Below, in pieces: positions 52,007 through 61,158 of a stretch of DNA of 64,000 nt. The stretch is from contig NZ_AUXS01000042.1 of NCBI RefSeq assembly GCF_001625565.1, positions 124,001 to 188,000 of the forward strand, given 5' to 3'. This DNA is from Pseudoalteromonas luteoviolacea NCIMB 1944 (lineage in GTDB: Bacteria > Pseudomonadota > Gammaproteobacteria > Enterobacterales > Alteromonadaceae). The stretch's first letter is position 1; every line of letters begins with the position of its first letter. A program made the translations under genes and the position numbers. The notes beneath the pieces were generated by a model that was given only the letters and a program-made list of their open reading frames with translations, did no database searches and had not been told where the DNA came from.

Positions 52007-53335
52007 ATGTATAGAGTGATTGATAAACAGGCGTTGCTAAAACGCCTGTTTTTGTATTTTCTGCCTCTTACCCTCATCGGTATTTTACTTGGTGCACCAT
52101 TTGTATTGTTATTTTTGGGCGCCTCAGTTCTACTTTTTTGGCATTTTAAACAACTGTATAAGCTGAGCGACTGGTTGATCAACCAGCGTAGCTTTAATCC
52201 GCCAGAAGGATCCGGCGCGTGGGAGCAAATTTTTGAAGGGATCTATCATCTTCAGCATCGCAATCGCAAAAAGCGTAATGAACTCGCAGCATTGATCCGC
52301 CGTTTTCGTGAAGGTGCAGAAGCGGTTCCCGATGCCGTTATCGTGATGCAGCAGGATCTCAGTATTATTTGGTGTAACCAGTTGGCACTTAAGATCTTAG
52401 GTTTGCAATGGCCGACAGATCATGGTCAACGTTTAGATAACTTGATCCGCGATCCTAAATTCGTTAAATACATGCAAGATCATGACTTCACCGATCCATT
52501 AGAACTTGAAAGTGGTCATAACGCAGAACGCGTATTAGAGTTTCGTGTTATGCCGTATGCAGAGCAATTGATGATGGTGGTGCGAGATATATCACGATTA
52601 AAGAAATTGGAGCAAATGCGCAAAGATTTTGTTGCCAATGTATCTCATGAATTGCGTACACCACTCACTGTGGTAACTGGTTACCTCGAAATGATGGAAG
52701 GGGATCAGGTGCCACCTCCGGCGATCTGGCAAAAAGCACAGTTGACAATGATCGAGCAGTGTAAGCGTATGGACAGCTTGGTCAATCAACTGTTATCTTT
52801 ATCGAGAATTGAAGGAGATAGAGACCAAGCTAACGATAAAGCGGTTAATGTGCCAGGAATGCTGCAATTGATCCACACAGAAGCACGTTCGCTAAATCAA
52901 GATAAACACCACGAGATTGAATTTAATGTTGATGAAACATTGGATATTAAGGGGTGTATTGATGAGCTGCGTAGTGCATTTTCTAATTTGGTCTTTAATG
53001 CCATTCACTACACCAAGCCCAATGGCAAAATTGTGGTCACATGGAGCTTAGACGGTGAGCGTCCAGCATTTTCTGTTACCGACAACGGTGACGGTATCGC
53101 GTCAGAGCATATTAATCGCTTGACCGAGCGTTTTTATCGTGTTGATAAGGCGCGAAGTCGCAAAACAGGCGGTTCAGGTCTTGGGCTGGCGATCACTAAA
53201 CATGTATTGAGTCGACATGACTCGAATTTGGAGATCTCGAGTAAATTGGGTGAAGGGTCGTGCTTTTCTTTCTCTTTTCCAAAGGAAAAACGCATTTTTA
53301 TGACAGTCTCTGATAGTCATAAAAGTGTCATTTAA
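52007..53335 (+). CDS. phoR: Phosphate regulon sensor kinase
   Basis: The 442-aa protein has two close membrane helices in the first 50 residues with no large periplasmic domain, a PAS domain (about 100-195), His214 in DFVANVSHELRTPLT, an N box LVFNAIHYT and G boxes TDNGDGI and GGSGLGLAI. This is the PhoR layout, in which the signal comes from the Pst transporter and PhoU rather than the periplasm. Its last codons contain the PHO box of pstS. Confidence 0.97.
   Translation: MYRVIDKQALLKRLFLYFLPLTLIGILLGAPFVLLFLGASVLLFWHFKQLYKLSDWLINQRSFNPPEGSGAWEQIFEGIYHLQHRNRKKRNELAALIRRFREGAEAVPDAVIVMQQDLSIIWCNQLALKILGLQWPTDHGQRLDNLIRDPKFVKYMQDHDFTDPLELESGHNAERVLEFRVMPYAEQLMMVVRDISRLKKLEQMRKDFVANVSHELRTPLTVVTGYLEMMEGDQVPPPAIWQKAQLTMIEQCKRMDSLVNQLLSLSRIEGDRDQANDKAVNVPGMLQLIHTEARSLNQDKHHEIEFNVDETLDIKGCIDELRSAFSNLVFNAIHYTKPNGKIVVTWSLDGERPAFSVTDNGDGIASEHINRLTERFYRVDKARSRKTGGSGLGLAITKHVLSRHDSNLEISSKLGEGSCFSFSFPKEKRIFMTVSDSHKSVI
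53315..53332 (+). promoter_or_regulatory. PHO box of pstS, inside the end of phoR
   Basis: AGTCATAAAAGTGTCATT has the two heptamer halves of a PHO box separated by 4 bp. It lies about 80 bp before the pstS ATG, so pstS can be induced independently of phoBR. Confidence 0.7.
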
Positions 53336-53412
53336 TGGTAATTTTATTGTAATTTGCTGAGCGCACAATGAGTCTCAGTAATCAAATGGGAAGAACAATT
53401 GGAGTGACCCAA

Positions 53413-54381
53413 ATGAAATTTAAAAGCTTAGTTGCCGCAATGGGTGTGGCTGTAACAACATTGGTATCAACGCAAGTGGCTGCACTTGACAAACAACTAC
53501 CAGAGTACAACAAAACCAGCGGTATCTCAGGTAACTTTTCATCTGTGGGTTCAGATACACTTGCAAACATGATGACGTTTTGGGCTGAAGAGTACAAGCG
53601 TATTTACCCTAACGTAAATATTCAGATCCAAGCAGCTGGTTCTTCAACTGCGCCTCCTGCTTTAACTGAAGCGACAGCAAACTTTGGCCCAATGAGCCGT
53701 AAGATGAAGTCGAAAGAAATCGAAGCGTTTGAAAAGCGCTATGGTTACAAGCCAACTGAAGTACGCGTTGCGATCGATGCTTTGGCTGTATTCGTACATA
53801 AAGACAACCCAATTAAAGGTCTTCGCATTGACCAAGTTGACTCTATTTTCTCTTCTACACGTAAGTGTGGTGGTGACAAGCAAGTTAATCGTTGGAGTGA
53901 TGTTGGCCTAAATGGCGATTGGGCAGCAAAAGACATTCAGCTTTATGGCCGTAACTCAGTGTCAGGTACATACGGTTACTTCAAGAAAAAAGCACTGTGT
54001 AAAGGTGACTTCAGAAACAACGTAAACGAGCAGCCAGGTTCTGCATCTGTTGTACAGTCTATCTCTTCATCTGTGAATGCAATCGGTTACTCAGGTATCG
54101 GTTATAAGACATCAGGTGTACGTACTGTACCACTGACTAAGAAAGGCGAAAACTTTGTCGATGCAACGTTAGAAAACGTAGCTGCTGGTAGATATCCGCT
54201 ATCTCGTTTCCTATACGTTTACGTGAATAAGCACCCAAATAAGCCTCTTTCTCCAATCGAAGCAGAATTCTTGAAGATGGTACTATCTAAAGAAGGTCAG
54301 AAAATTGTAGAAAAAGACGGTTATGTGCCACTGACAAACAGAATGGCAAGCCGTGAGCTTAAGAAGCTAGGTCTTCTATAA
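53413..54381 (+). CDS. pstS: Periplasmic phosphate-binding protein
   Basis: The ATG at 53413 follows GGAGTGACCCAA and begins a regular signal peptide (MKFKSLVAAMGVAVTTLVST), cleaved after about QVAA. The longer frame from 53368 would hide that signal and is rejected. The 322-aa protein has SSVGSDTLANM, AAGSSTAPPAL and GRNSVSGTYGYF, the phosphate-binding loops. The rest of the Pst transporter (pstCAB, phoU) is not in the window, so this is either a lone copy or a separate gene. A terminator follows. Confidence 0.95.
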   Translation: MKFKSLVAAMGVAVTTLVSTQVAALDKQLPEYNKTSGISGNFSSVGSDTLANMMTFWAEEYKRIYPNVNIQIQAAGSSTAPPALTEATANFGPMSRKMKSKEIEAFEKRYGYKPTEVRVAIDALAVFVHKDNPIKGLRIDQVDSIFSSTRKCGGDKQVNRWSDVGLNGDWAAKDIQLYGRNSVSGTYGYFKKKALCKGDFRNNVNEQPGSASVVQSISSSVNAIGYSGIGYKTSGVRTVPLTKKGENFVDATLENVAAGRYPLSRFLYVYVNKHPNKPLSPIEAEFLKMVLSKEGQKIVEKDGYVPLTNRMASRELKKLGLL

Positions 54382-54398
54382 CTCATTAAACATAAAGA

Positions 54399-54424
54399 AA
54401 AAGCCGCTCGTATGAGCGGCTTTT
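54399..54424 (+). terminator. Terminator of pstS
   Basis: A perfect AAAAGCCGCTC stem with a 4-nt loop and a T run, 17 nt after the stop; this ends the pho cluster. Confidence 0.92.
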
Positions 54425-54470
54425 TTATTTATACATATTAACAACTCAGGGCTGAGTTAGATTTAATTTA

Positions 54471-54707
54471 TCAGTATTGTGCGGTGCGTATTTTCGTTAG
54501 CTCTTCAACTTGCGCTTTGCAGGTATTATAACGCTCAATGCATTCACCGCTGCATATCTGTCTTGTCATGGTCTGTTCGGTAGAGCTAAGTGAGCAGTTT
54601 TGTTCACACTGAAAGTTTTGTTGAGCACATTGGGTGAGCTCAGGTGAATTTTGTTGGTTACTACAAGCGACTAAAGTAACCAAAACCAGTGGCAGCGCAA
54701 ATCTCAT
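54471..54707 (-). CDS. Small Cys-rich lipoprotein
   Basis: The ATG at 54707 has AGGA at the right distance; an ATG 6 nt upstream is too close to it. The 78-aa protein has a lipobox LVAC, after which Ser-Asn follows, favouring outer-membrane sorting. The mature part has six further Cys with symmetric spacing: C-x6-C-x3-C, then 13 residues, then C-x3-C-x6-C. The pattern suggests a helical hairpin with three disulphides. I do not recognise the family. It stands alone between pstS and panC. Confidence 0.8.
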   Translation of the reverse strand: MRFALPLVLVTLVACSNQQNSPELTQCAQQNFQCEQNCSLSSTEQTMTRQICSGECIERYNTCKAQVEELTKIRTAQY

Positions 54708-54867
54708 AGTCATTCCTATTATTTTGCAGATAGAGAGTAAAATGTACGATTTTAATGTTCTAGTACAATGTTAAACTTAGCATATATTTACAATGAACAG
54801 TGGGGAAAGGGCGGTATTATTACGGCTTTTCTTGGTATTACATTGATAACAAATACCTCACGGGCAC

Positions 54868-54896
54868 AAAAAAACGCCCTTAACAGGCGCTTTTTT
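54868..54896 (-). terminator. Terminator of the pcnB-folK-panB-panC operon
   Basis: A GC stem (GCGCC with GGCG) flanked by A and T runs, about 11 nt after the panC stop on the minus strand. Confidence 0.8.
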
Positions 54897-54906
54897 ATCT
54901 CTTAGG

Positions 54907-55755
54907 TTAATTAACAACTTGTATATTATCTATTAACCTTACACTGCCTAAAAATGCAGCTGCTAATACGACAAAGTGCTCATCGCTTTGCTGCGCGGGC
55001 TTGAGTGTATCTCTATGTGCAATCGAAAAGTAGTCTGGTTTGAGGCCTGCTTGCTCTAGCTCAGATTTAGCTTCACTTTCCAAATTATCAAATTGACGGA
55101 CGCCCGATTTCAGTGCGGCAGCCGTTTGTGATAATACTTTGTAAAGTACTTTAGCGACGTCTTTTTCTTGTTCTGACAAGTAGCCGTTACGCGAACTCAT
55201 AGCCAGACCTGTCACTTCCCTTTGTGTTGGTACGCCAATAATTTCAATTGGCATAGACAAGTCGTGCACCATGGTTTTGATAACTTGCAACTGCTGGTAG
55301 TCTTTTTCACCAAAACAAGCAAAGTCAGGTTGGACTAAGTTAAACAGCTTAGTTACCACAGTGGCAACCCCCCTGAAATGTCCTTCACGCGCACCGCCGC
55401 AATAACCTTCAGATACACCGGGTACATCGACAAAGCTTTGCGTCGCTAGTCCATTTGGGTAAATTGTTTCAACACTGGGTGTGAACACAATATCAGTCCC
55501 AAGCTCTGCAAGCCCTTGTTTGTCTTGAACAAGCGTACGCGGGTAGCTATCTAAATCTTCATTTTTACCAAATTGCATTGGGTTAACAAAAATGCTGACT
55601 ACGACTTTATCTGCCAGCGTCTTGGCCTTTTCAACTAAAGAAAAATGACCTTGGTGCAGATTGCCCATTGTAGGCACAAAGGCAATACTGTGTCCTTGCT
55701 GACGCCAAGCTTTAATTTGACTGCGTAATGACTTTATTTCGGTGATTGATTGCAT
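54907..55755 (-). CDS. panC: Pantothenate synthetase
   Basis: The 282-aa protein has the ATP-binding VPTMGNLHQGHFSLVEKAK with the HxGH motif, VSIFVNPMQFG, and the CFGEKDYQQLQVI block. It joins pantoate and beta-alanine. The start shares one base with the panB stop (TAATG), so the two are coupled. No panD follows, in contrast to E. coli; panP at 35.6 kb is the likely source of beta-alanine. Confidence 0.98.
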   Translation of the reverse strand: MQSITEIKSLRSQIKAWRQQGHSIAFVPTMGNLHQGHFSLVEKAKTLADKVVVSIFVNPMQFGKNEDLDSYPRTLVQDKQGLAELGTDIVFTPSVETIYPNGLATQSFVDVPGVSEGYCGGAREGHFRGVATVVTKLFNLVQPDFACFGEKDYQQLQVIKTMVHDLSMPIEIIGVPTQREVTGLAMSSRNGYLSEQEKDVAKVLYKVLSQTAAALKSGVRQFDNLESEAKSELEQAGLKPDYFSIAHRDTLKPAQQSDEHFVVLAAAFLGSVRLIDNIQVVN

Positions 55756-56549
55756 TAGTTAAACTCGTGTTCTGAACTTGGAAATGCGCCTGATTTAACA
55801 TCGTCACAGAACTTTTTAACAGCGTCTTGCATATTGCCGGTTTCTGCTAAAAAGTTTTTAGAAAATTTCGGAATGTAGCCAGCAGAAATACCAACTAGAT
55901 CGTGCATAACTAGGATTTGACCATCCACTTCTTTACCTGCGCCAATGCCAATAACAGGAATATTGACCGCTTCAGTTATACGTTTAGCCAGATCGGAAGG
56001 GATACACTCAATAACCAACATCTGTGCACCAGCAGATTCAAGGGCCTGTGCATCGGCAATCATTTGCAATGCTTGCTGCTCCTCGCGACCTTGTATCTTG
56101 AAGCCGCCAAAGACGTGTACTGACTGAGGTGTGAGACCTAAGTGACCACACACAGGGATCCCTTGCTGTGTAAGCAGTTTAATTGACTCTGCTAGCCAAG
56201 TACCACCTTCCAGTTTGACCATATTAGCACCGCTGCGCATAAGTTTTGCAGCATTTTCGCAGGCTTGTGCCGGGTTTGAGTAACTCATAAATGGCATATC
56301 AGCGACGACAAACAGTTCTCTACTGCCAGCTCTTACACTGCGAGTGTGGTAGGCAATCTCTTCAGTAGTTACGCCGAGTGTGTCATCGGCACCTTGCAAT
56401 ACCATGCCCAATGAGTCACCAACTAAAACCACATCAACGCCATTGTCATAAAAAAGCTTCGCAAAGCTGGCATCGTACGCCGTTAATGCTGTGATTTTTT
56501 CACCTTGTTGTTTCTTCTTTGCCAAGGTTGAAACCGAAACTTTTGCCAT
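55755..56549 (-). CDS. panB: Ketopantoate hydroxymethyltransferase
   Basis: The 264-aa product has ALTAYDASFAKLFYDNGVDV, the metal-binding VLVGDSLGMVLQG, and PVIGIGAGKEVDGQILVMHDLVG. It makes ketopantoate from ketoisovalerate and methylene-THF. It shares one base with folK upstream and with panC downstream, so the three genes are tightly coupled. Confidence 0.98.
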   Translation of the reverse strand: MAKVSVSTLAKKKQQGEKITALTAYDASFAKLFYDNGVDVVLVGDSLGMVLQGADDTLGVTTEEIAYHTRSVRAGSRELFVVADMPFMSYSNPAQACENAAKLMRSGANMVKLEGGTWLAESIKLLTQQGIPVCGHLGLTPQSVHVFGGFKIQGREEQQALQMIADAQALESAGAQMLVIECIPSDLAKRITEAVNIPVIGIGAGKEVDGQILVMHDLVGISAGYIPKFSKNFLAETGNMQDAVKKFCDDVKSGAFPSSEHEFN

Positions 56550-57055
56550 TAATGTGTCTCCTTTGTATCTGTGTTAGGCAGCGCTGTTAAGCCATTTTTT
56601 GGCAATTTATCAGCCACACTTTTAAGTGTTGTTCCATCGGGTAATTGAAGTTGAGGTGCTATTTCCATCAATGGGAATACCACAAATTCTCTGTCACATA
56701 GGCCGTAATGAGGTACTGTTAAACGTTCAGTGGCAATGGTTTCTTCGTTAAACAAAAGGATATCTAAGTCCAGTGTTCTGGGGCCCCAACGTTCGTCTTT
56801 ACGTACTCTGCCTTGGCGCAATTCAATCTCTTGAAGCTGGTCTAACAGTGCTTCGGGTTTAAGCGATGTTGAAAACCTAGCCACTGCGTTAACATAATCT
56901 GGCTGGTCCTGTGGGCCCATAGGTTTTGAACTATAAAAACTCGATACAACCAGATCGTTAAAGTCTGGGTGCGTGTTTAAGGCATTTACAGCCTGAATTA
57001 ACTGTGCTTGGGGATCGACTAAATTCGCCCCAAGCCCGATATACACTATATTCAT
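56549..57055 (-). CDS. folK: HPPK, 6-hydroxymethyl-dihydropterin pyrophosphokinase
   Basis: The 168-aa protein has the start YIGLGANLVDPQAQL, the SKPMGPQDQPDYVNAVA block, and RWGPRTLDLDILLF, the ATP/metal-binding signature. It pyrophosphorylates the pterin precursor of folate. It overlaps pcnB by 4 bp (ATGA) and is followed directly by panB, which connects folate and pantothenate synthesis in one operon. Confidence 0.97.
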   Translation of the reverse strand: MNIVYIGLGANLVDPQAQLIQAVNALNTHPDFNDLVVSSFYSSKPMGPQDQPDYVNAVARFSTSLKPEALLDQLQEIELRQGRVRKDERWGPRTLDLDILLFNEETIATERLTVPHYGLCDREFVVFPLMEIAPQLQLPDGTTLKSVADKLPKNGLTALPNTDTKETH

Positions 57056-58434
57056 GAATCTTGCTTTGGCTTTCTACGAGACTTATTACGGTAACGGCGT
57101 TTTGGACGATCTTTTTGGCCAAGGTTTTTGACCATTTCTTTTTGCCCGCCGACATCTTGTTTAAGGTATTCTGTCCACCAATCAGCGAGCGGCTGTTGGT
57201 CGGATTCACCACTTTCAACACGTAATAGTAAAAAGTCATATGAGGCTTTAAACTTGGGTTGAAGACTCAAACGGTAAGCTCGCTGGCCACTGCGTCTATC
57301 TAAACGTTGCTGAATATGCCAAATATCGCGGGCACCCAGTGTAAACCGTTTTGGAACAGCAACACGTTGTGCATTTTCGCTTAATACCTGACTGATGGCT
57401 TGCATAAACGCATCGTATTCTGAAATGCCCTGCTGTTCTAACAATGCGGCGCGTTTGCGCAATGGGAACCAAAGTAAGGCGGCGTAAATAAACGCAGGCG
57501 TCACTTTTTTATTGTTATTTATGCGAGCATCTGTGTTAGCAAACATTTGCTGGATAAAACGTCTTTCAAACTCACTGTCCTCTTGCGCCAAAATTTCTTC
57601 AAGAGTTGGAAACAGCTGTTTGAATAGGCCTAACTCTCTGAGCATTAAAAAGTTAGCTTCTGCTTTACCACCTAAAAACAGCTTGAGGGTTTCTTCAAAC
57701 AATCTTGCCGGTGGGATATTCCCAAGCAGCGGTGATAACTCAGTGATAGGTGTGAGCGTTGCAGGCGCAATCTCCATATCTAACTTGGTAGCAAAGCGAA
57801 CCGCACGTAGCATACGCACTGGATCTTCACGATAACGGGTTTCTGGATCACCGATTAGCTCAATACGCCTTGCCTTGATGGCTTCAATGCCGCCAGCAAA
57901 ATCGCGTACACCAAAATCATTGACTGAGTAATATAACGCGTTGATTGAGAAGTCTCTGCGCTGAGCATCTTCTTCGATGGTGCCGTAGACGTTATCGCGC
58001 AGTAACTGCCCCTGTTCGCTTGCCTTACTTGTCGGATCATCTTCACCATTCGATAGGTGGTGGCCGCGCATTGTCGCAACTTCAATAACTTCACGCCCAA
58101 ATACGATGTGGGCAAGTCTGAAGCGACGACCAATAAGTCGACAATTTCTAAATAGGCGTTTAACTTCTTCAGGTGTTGCGTTTGTGACAACGTCAAAGTC
58201 TTTTGGCTCAATCCCTAACAAAATATCCCGAATACAACCACCGACAAGGTAAGCGTCATAGCCGCCATCTTTTAATCGATATAACACTTTGATTGCATTG
58301 GGGCTAAATTGTTTTCGTGAGATATTGTGCTCACTACGCGGAATAATTTGAGGTGTTAATTTTGCCTCAACTATCCCCTTAGTTTGCTTGGCGCCAACAA
58401 TTTGCCTACACAACTTGAATATTTTAGAAATAAT
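57052..58434 (-). CDS. pcnB: Poly(A) polymerase I, with a probable ATT start
   Basis: The protein has LVGGCIRDILLGIEPKDFDVVTNAT (nucleotidyltransferase site, G-[GS] and DxD) and the RNA-binding RRFRLAHIVFG, as in PcnB, and ends in a basic tail (RPKRRYRNKSRRKPK). It adds poly(A) to RNA 3' ends and so promotes decay. An ATG at 58476 gives 474 aa but has no ribosome site. The ATT at 58434 lies 7 nt after AGGAG and puts the Cys of LCRQIV at position 9, the same place as in E. coli PcnB, which is known to start with AUU. The 460-aa length then fits the 465-aa E. coli enzyme. Confidence 0.93.
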   Translation of the reverse strand: MISKIFKLCRQIVGAKQTKGIVEAKLTPQIIPRSEHNISRKQFSPNAIKVLYRLKDGGYDAYLVGGCIRDILLGIEPKDFDVVTNATPEEVKRLFRNCRLIGRRFRLAHIVFGREVIEVATMRGHHLSNGEDDPTSKASEQGQLLRDNVYGTIEEDAQRRDFSINALYYSVNDFGVRDFAGGIEAIKARRIELIGDPETRYREDPVRMLRAVRFATKLDMEIAPATLTPITELSPLLGNIPPARLFEETLKLFLGGKAEANFLMLRELGLFKQLFPTLEEILAQEDSEFERRFIQQMFANTDARINNNKKVTPAFIYAALLWFPLRKRAALLEQQGISEYDAFMQAISQVLSENAQRVAVPKRFTLGARDIWHIQQRLDRRSGQRAYRLSLQPKFKASYDFLLLRVESGESDQQPLADWWTEYLKQDVGGQKEMVKNLGQKDRPKRRYRNKSRRKPKQDS

Positions 58435-58446
58435 AACCACTCTCCT
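58432..58446 (-). promoter_or_regulatory. pcnB: Ribosome binding site and ATT start codon of pcnB
   Basis: AGGAG (58446-58442), a 7-nt spacer AGTGGTT and ATT (58434-58432). The GTG in the spacer is only 1 nt from AGGAG and cannot be used with it. The alternative ATGs at 58476 and 58473 have no purine-rich site. Confidence 0.75.
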
Positions 58447-58750
58447 ACTACTTTGAGTCCCCACCCGCAGCATCATTTGTACAGATATTTTTTGCTCGCA
58501 CTGCGCTTTATTTTTTCTAAAGTGTAGGCGAGATCATAAGGCTCGCTATCATATACTCAAATGTACTGAAATTGAAGTTTCAGACGTGAATTAGCGATTA
58601 AATTTTCAACCAATTAACGCTCTACGAATTGTAACTTTGTTACATCGAGTTATTTTCATAACATCAATAACCAATCTCAATATATCTTCACGATACTGGG
58701 TACTTCATTCTGGGTTTTATTTAGCAGTATTTGGAACGTAATGCTCGGGG

Positions 58751-59716
58751 TTACAACGGTGTGAATTGGTAGTCCGTTGAGCTGAGTTGAGTGACCTGAA
58801 TTTCTTTGTTTTTTGGTAACTGTACATCATGGTATGCCGCTGTCGCCCATGTGAGTAATTCAGTTACATCATCAATGTGATGTAGTTCAATTTTATTGAA
58901 GCCCAAAAATGCCAGTGCGGCTTTAAGTGCGGGTAGGGGAGCGTTGTTGTCAATGGCTGGGGCATAGTTTTGCTTGGATAACTTGAACCCTGGCTGTGCG
59001 ACGGCGAGCGGAACATGCATATAGTGTGGTGGCTTTTTTGCAAGTTGTTGAAACAGACTAAGCTGTCTTGCGGTCGGTTCAAGTAGGTCTGCACCGCGCA
59101 CAACATGGCTGATTTGCTGTTCTATGTCATCCACAACCACGACAAGTTGATAGGCGTACAAACCATCTCGGCGCTTTACGATATAGTCTTCTTGCGCGAC
59201 TTGATCGGGTATGACTATATGACCCTGTAGAGCATCTTCAAACTGGTGAATTGGGAAATTTTGCTTTAGGCGTAACGCATTGTTTTCAAAAACATGGTTG
59301 GTCGTGCGGCAATGGTTGTCATAAAAGCCTCCACGCTGTTTGATTTGCTTACGAGTGCAGACGCACGCATAGACTTCACCGGTTGAAGCCAGTGAGTGGA
59401 GCACTTCTTGATATAACTCATGCCTTTGGCTTTGGTAAATTATGTCACCATCCCAGTGTAAGCCATAAGCTTCAAGGGTGGTTAAAATGGCATCTGCCGC
59501 ACCACTTACAACACGTGGTGTGTCAATGTCTTCCATTCGAACTAGCCATTGCCCTTGGTTGGCTTTGGCATCAAGGTAGCTGGTAAGTGCCGCAATTAAC
59601 GAACCAAAATGCAGTGGTCCTGACGGGGAGGGCGCAAAGCGTCCGCGATAAACTGAAGACGCACCCAGAGCATGTAAATTATTCTGCTCTGGGCCTTTTT
59701 TTTGTGGGGTCTGCAT
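58751..59716 (-). CDS. gluQ: Glutamyl-Q tRNA(Asp) synthetase
   Basis: The 321-aa protein has the class I start RGRFAPSPSGPLHFGSLIAAL (HIGH-like), RMEDIDTPR, and a KMSKS-like block reading KLSKQN. It lacks the anticodon-binding domain of GltX, so it is the paralogue that attaches glutamate to queuosine of tRNA(Asp). It follows dksA on the minus strand, as in most gammaproteobacteria. A zinc site is present as CVCTR...YDNHC. Confidence 0.96.
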   Translation of the reverse strand: MQTPQKKGPEQNNLHALGASSVYRGRFAPSPSGPLHFGSLIAALTSYLDAKANQGQWLVRMEDIDTPRVVSGAADAILTTLEAYGLHWDGDIIYQSQRHELYQEVLHSLASTGEVYACVCTRKQIKQRGGFYDNHCRTTNHVFENNALRLKQNFPIHQFEDALQGHIVIPDQVAQEDYIVKRRDGLYAYQLVVVVDDIEQQISHVVRGADLLEPTARQLSLFQQLAKKPPHYMHVPLAVAQPGFKLSKQNYAPAIDNNAPLPALKAALAFLGFNKIELHHIDDVTELLTWATAAYHDVQLPKNKEIQVTQLSSTDYQFTPL

Positions 59717-59761
59717 AACTGATGAGCTTAACCTATGGTTTATACAGGTTTTTACTCGGGT

Positions 59762-60205
59762 TTAACCTCGACCCTGCTGTTTTTCTTTGATTTCAGCAAG
59801 TGTTTTACAATCCACGCACAAATCTGCGGTAGGACGTGCTTCTAAGCGACGAATACCAATCTCGATGCCACATGAATTACAGAAACCGAAGTCATCTTCT
59901 TCAATCAGCTGTAGCGTCTTTTCAATTTTCTTGATCAGCTTACGCTCTCGGTCACGTGTACGCAGTTCAAGAGAGAACTCTTCTTCTTGCGCTGCACGGT
60001 CGACAGGATCAGGGAAATTTGCCGCTTCATCTTGCATGTGGTTCATGGTGCGATCAACTTCATTGCGAAGATCGTTACGCCACGCTTCTAATATTTTTTT
60101 GAAATGAGCTAGCTGCGCCTCGCCCATGTATTCTTCGCCCGGCTTTTCTTGGTAAGGTTCTAAACCGGCCTGAGCCAATAACCCTAGTTTTTTCTGGTCT
60201 GGCAT
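59762..60205 (-). CDS. dksA: RNA polymerase-binding transcription factor DksA
   Basis: The 147-aa protein has the coiled coil with the acidic tip DPVDRAAQEEE (the two Asp and Ala of DxxDxA that enter the RNA polymerase secondary channel) and a C-terminal zinc finger (CNSCG and CVDC, four Cys). It acts with ppGpp, made by SpoT at the other end of this window. The neighbours sfsA and gluQ are the standard ones. Confidence 0.98.
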   Translation of the reverse strand: MPDQKKLGLLAQAGLEPYQEKPGEEYMGEAQLAHFKKILEAWRNDLRNEVDRTMNHMQDEAANFPDPVDRAAQEEEFSLELRTRDRERKLIKKIEKTLQLIEEDDFGFCNSCGIEIGIRRLEARPTADLCVDCKTLAEIKEKQQGRG

Positions 60206-60368
60206 AGCATTCTCCTAAATCCTTAATAAACAACCCCAGCTAACGCCGGCGGCTATAAATAGCAAAATCTTCAACCCTTAGCAAACACTTTTTGCTTCGT
60301 CCCTGTTCTAAAACAAGCCGTTGGACTGAAGTTTTAACGGCAGATATATGAGGGTGAAGTTTTTTTTT

Positions 60369-61076
60369 TCAAGTATCTAGTACAGATACTTGTTTAATAA
60401 CCTTGACCTCGTTAGGGGTAACTTGTGCTTTATATGCATATATTTCAACCCCTTCGCTTTTTGCCTCAGCCAATAATTGGGCATATTTTTTATCAATATG
60501 CTCAGCTGCTTTGACCGATTCAATGCCGTTGTGCATAACAATAAATAATAGCACGGCGCGTTGGTGATTATTTTTTATATGTATCAACTCTCTGAGGTGC
60601 TTTTGCCCTCTGGTTGTTTCTGTGTCAGGGAAATAGCCTTGGTCACCTTCTAACAGTGTGACCGACTTGACCTCAACATAACAATCTGGCTGTTGAGGTG
60701 ATGAGAGTAATATATCAATACGGCTATTTTCATTGCCATACTTTACTTCGCTGGCGATATTTTCGTAGTCATTCAATTGTGAAATGACCCCGGCTTGAAT
60801 CGCTTCATAGGCAACTTTGTTTGCCACACCAGTATTGACACAAATGAGGTGGCCTTGGCCATCTTCGGTTAATTCAAGTGAATGTGCATACTTGCGCTTC
60901 TTATTGTTGCTGGTCGAGTAGTAGGCTTTAAAACCACTGTCGGCACACCCTGTCATCTTGCCAGTATTTGCACAGTGCACGGTAAACGTTTCACCATCTT
61001 CTTTGTGCAAGTCGACTAAAAATCGTTTATAGCGCTTGAGCAAAGTCGCGCTTTGAAGTTGGGATGAAAATTTCAT
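60369..61076 (-). CDS. sfsA: SfsA family DNA-binding/sugar fermentation protein
   Basis: The 235-aa protein has RYKRFLVDLHKEDGETFTVH, CANTGKMTGC and the nuclease-like DILLSSPQQPDCYVEVKSVT with D...E-x-K, as in all SfsA proteins. E. coli SfsA was found as an activator of maltose genes, and the fold suggests a PD-(D/E)XK nuclease. It heads the dksA-gluQ-pcnB group. It is divergent from pepB. Confidence 0.95.
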   Translation of the reverse strand: MKFSSQLQSATLLKRYKRFLVDLHKEDGETFTVHCANTGKMTGCADSGFKAYYSTSNNKKRKYAHSLELTEDGQGHLICVNTGVANKVAYEAIQAGVISQLNDYENIASEVKYGNENSRIDILLSSPQQPDCYVEVKSVTLLEGDQGYFPDTETTRGQKHLRELIHIKNNHQRAVLLFIVMHNGIESVKAAEHIDKKYAQLLAEAKSEGVEIYAYKAQVTPNEVKVIKQVSVLDT

Positions 61077-61158
61077 AGTTTAGTCGCATTCGTTTTGGGG
61101 CTCTGTGATTGCTAGTGTACACTGACTAGCAACTACAAGCGTAAGAGTGAAAACCTAT

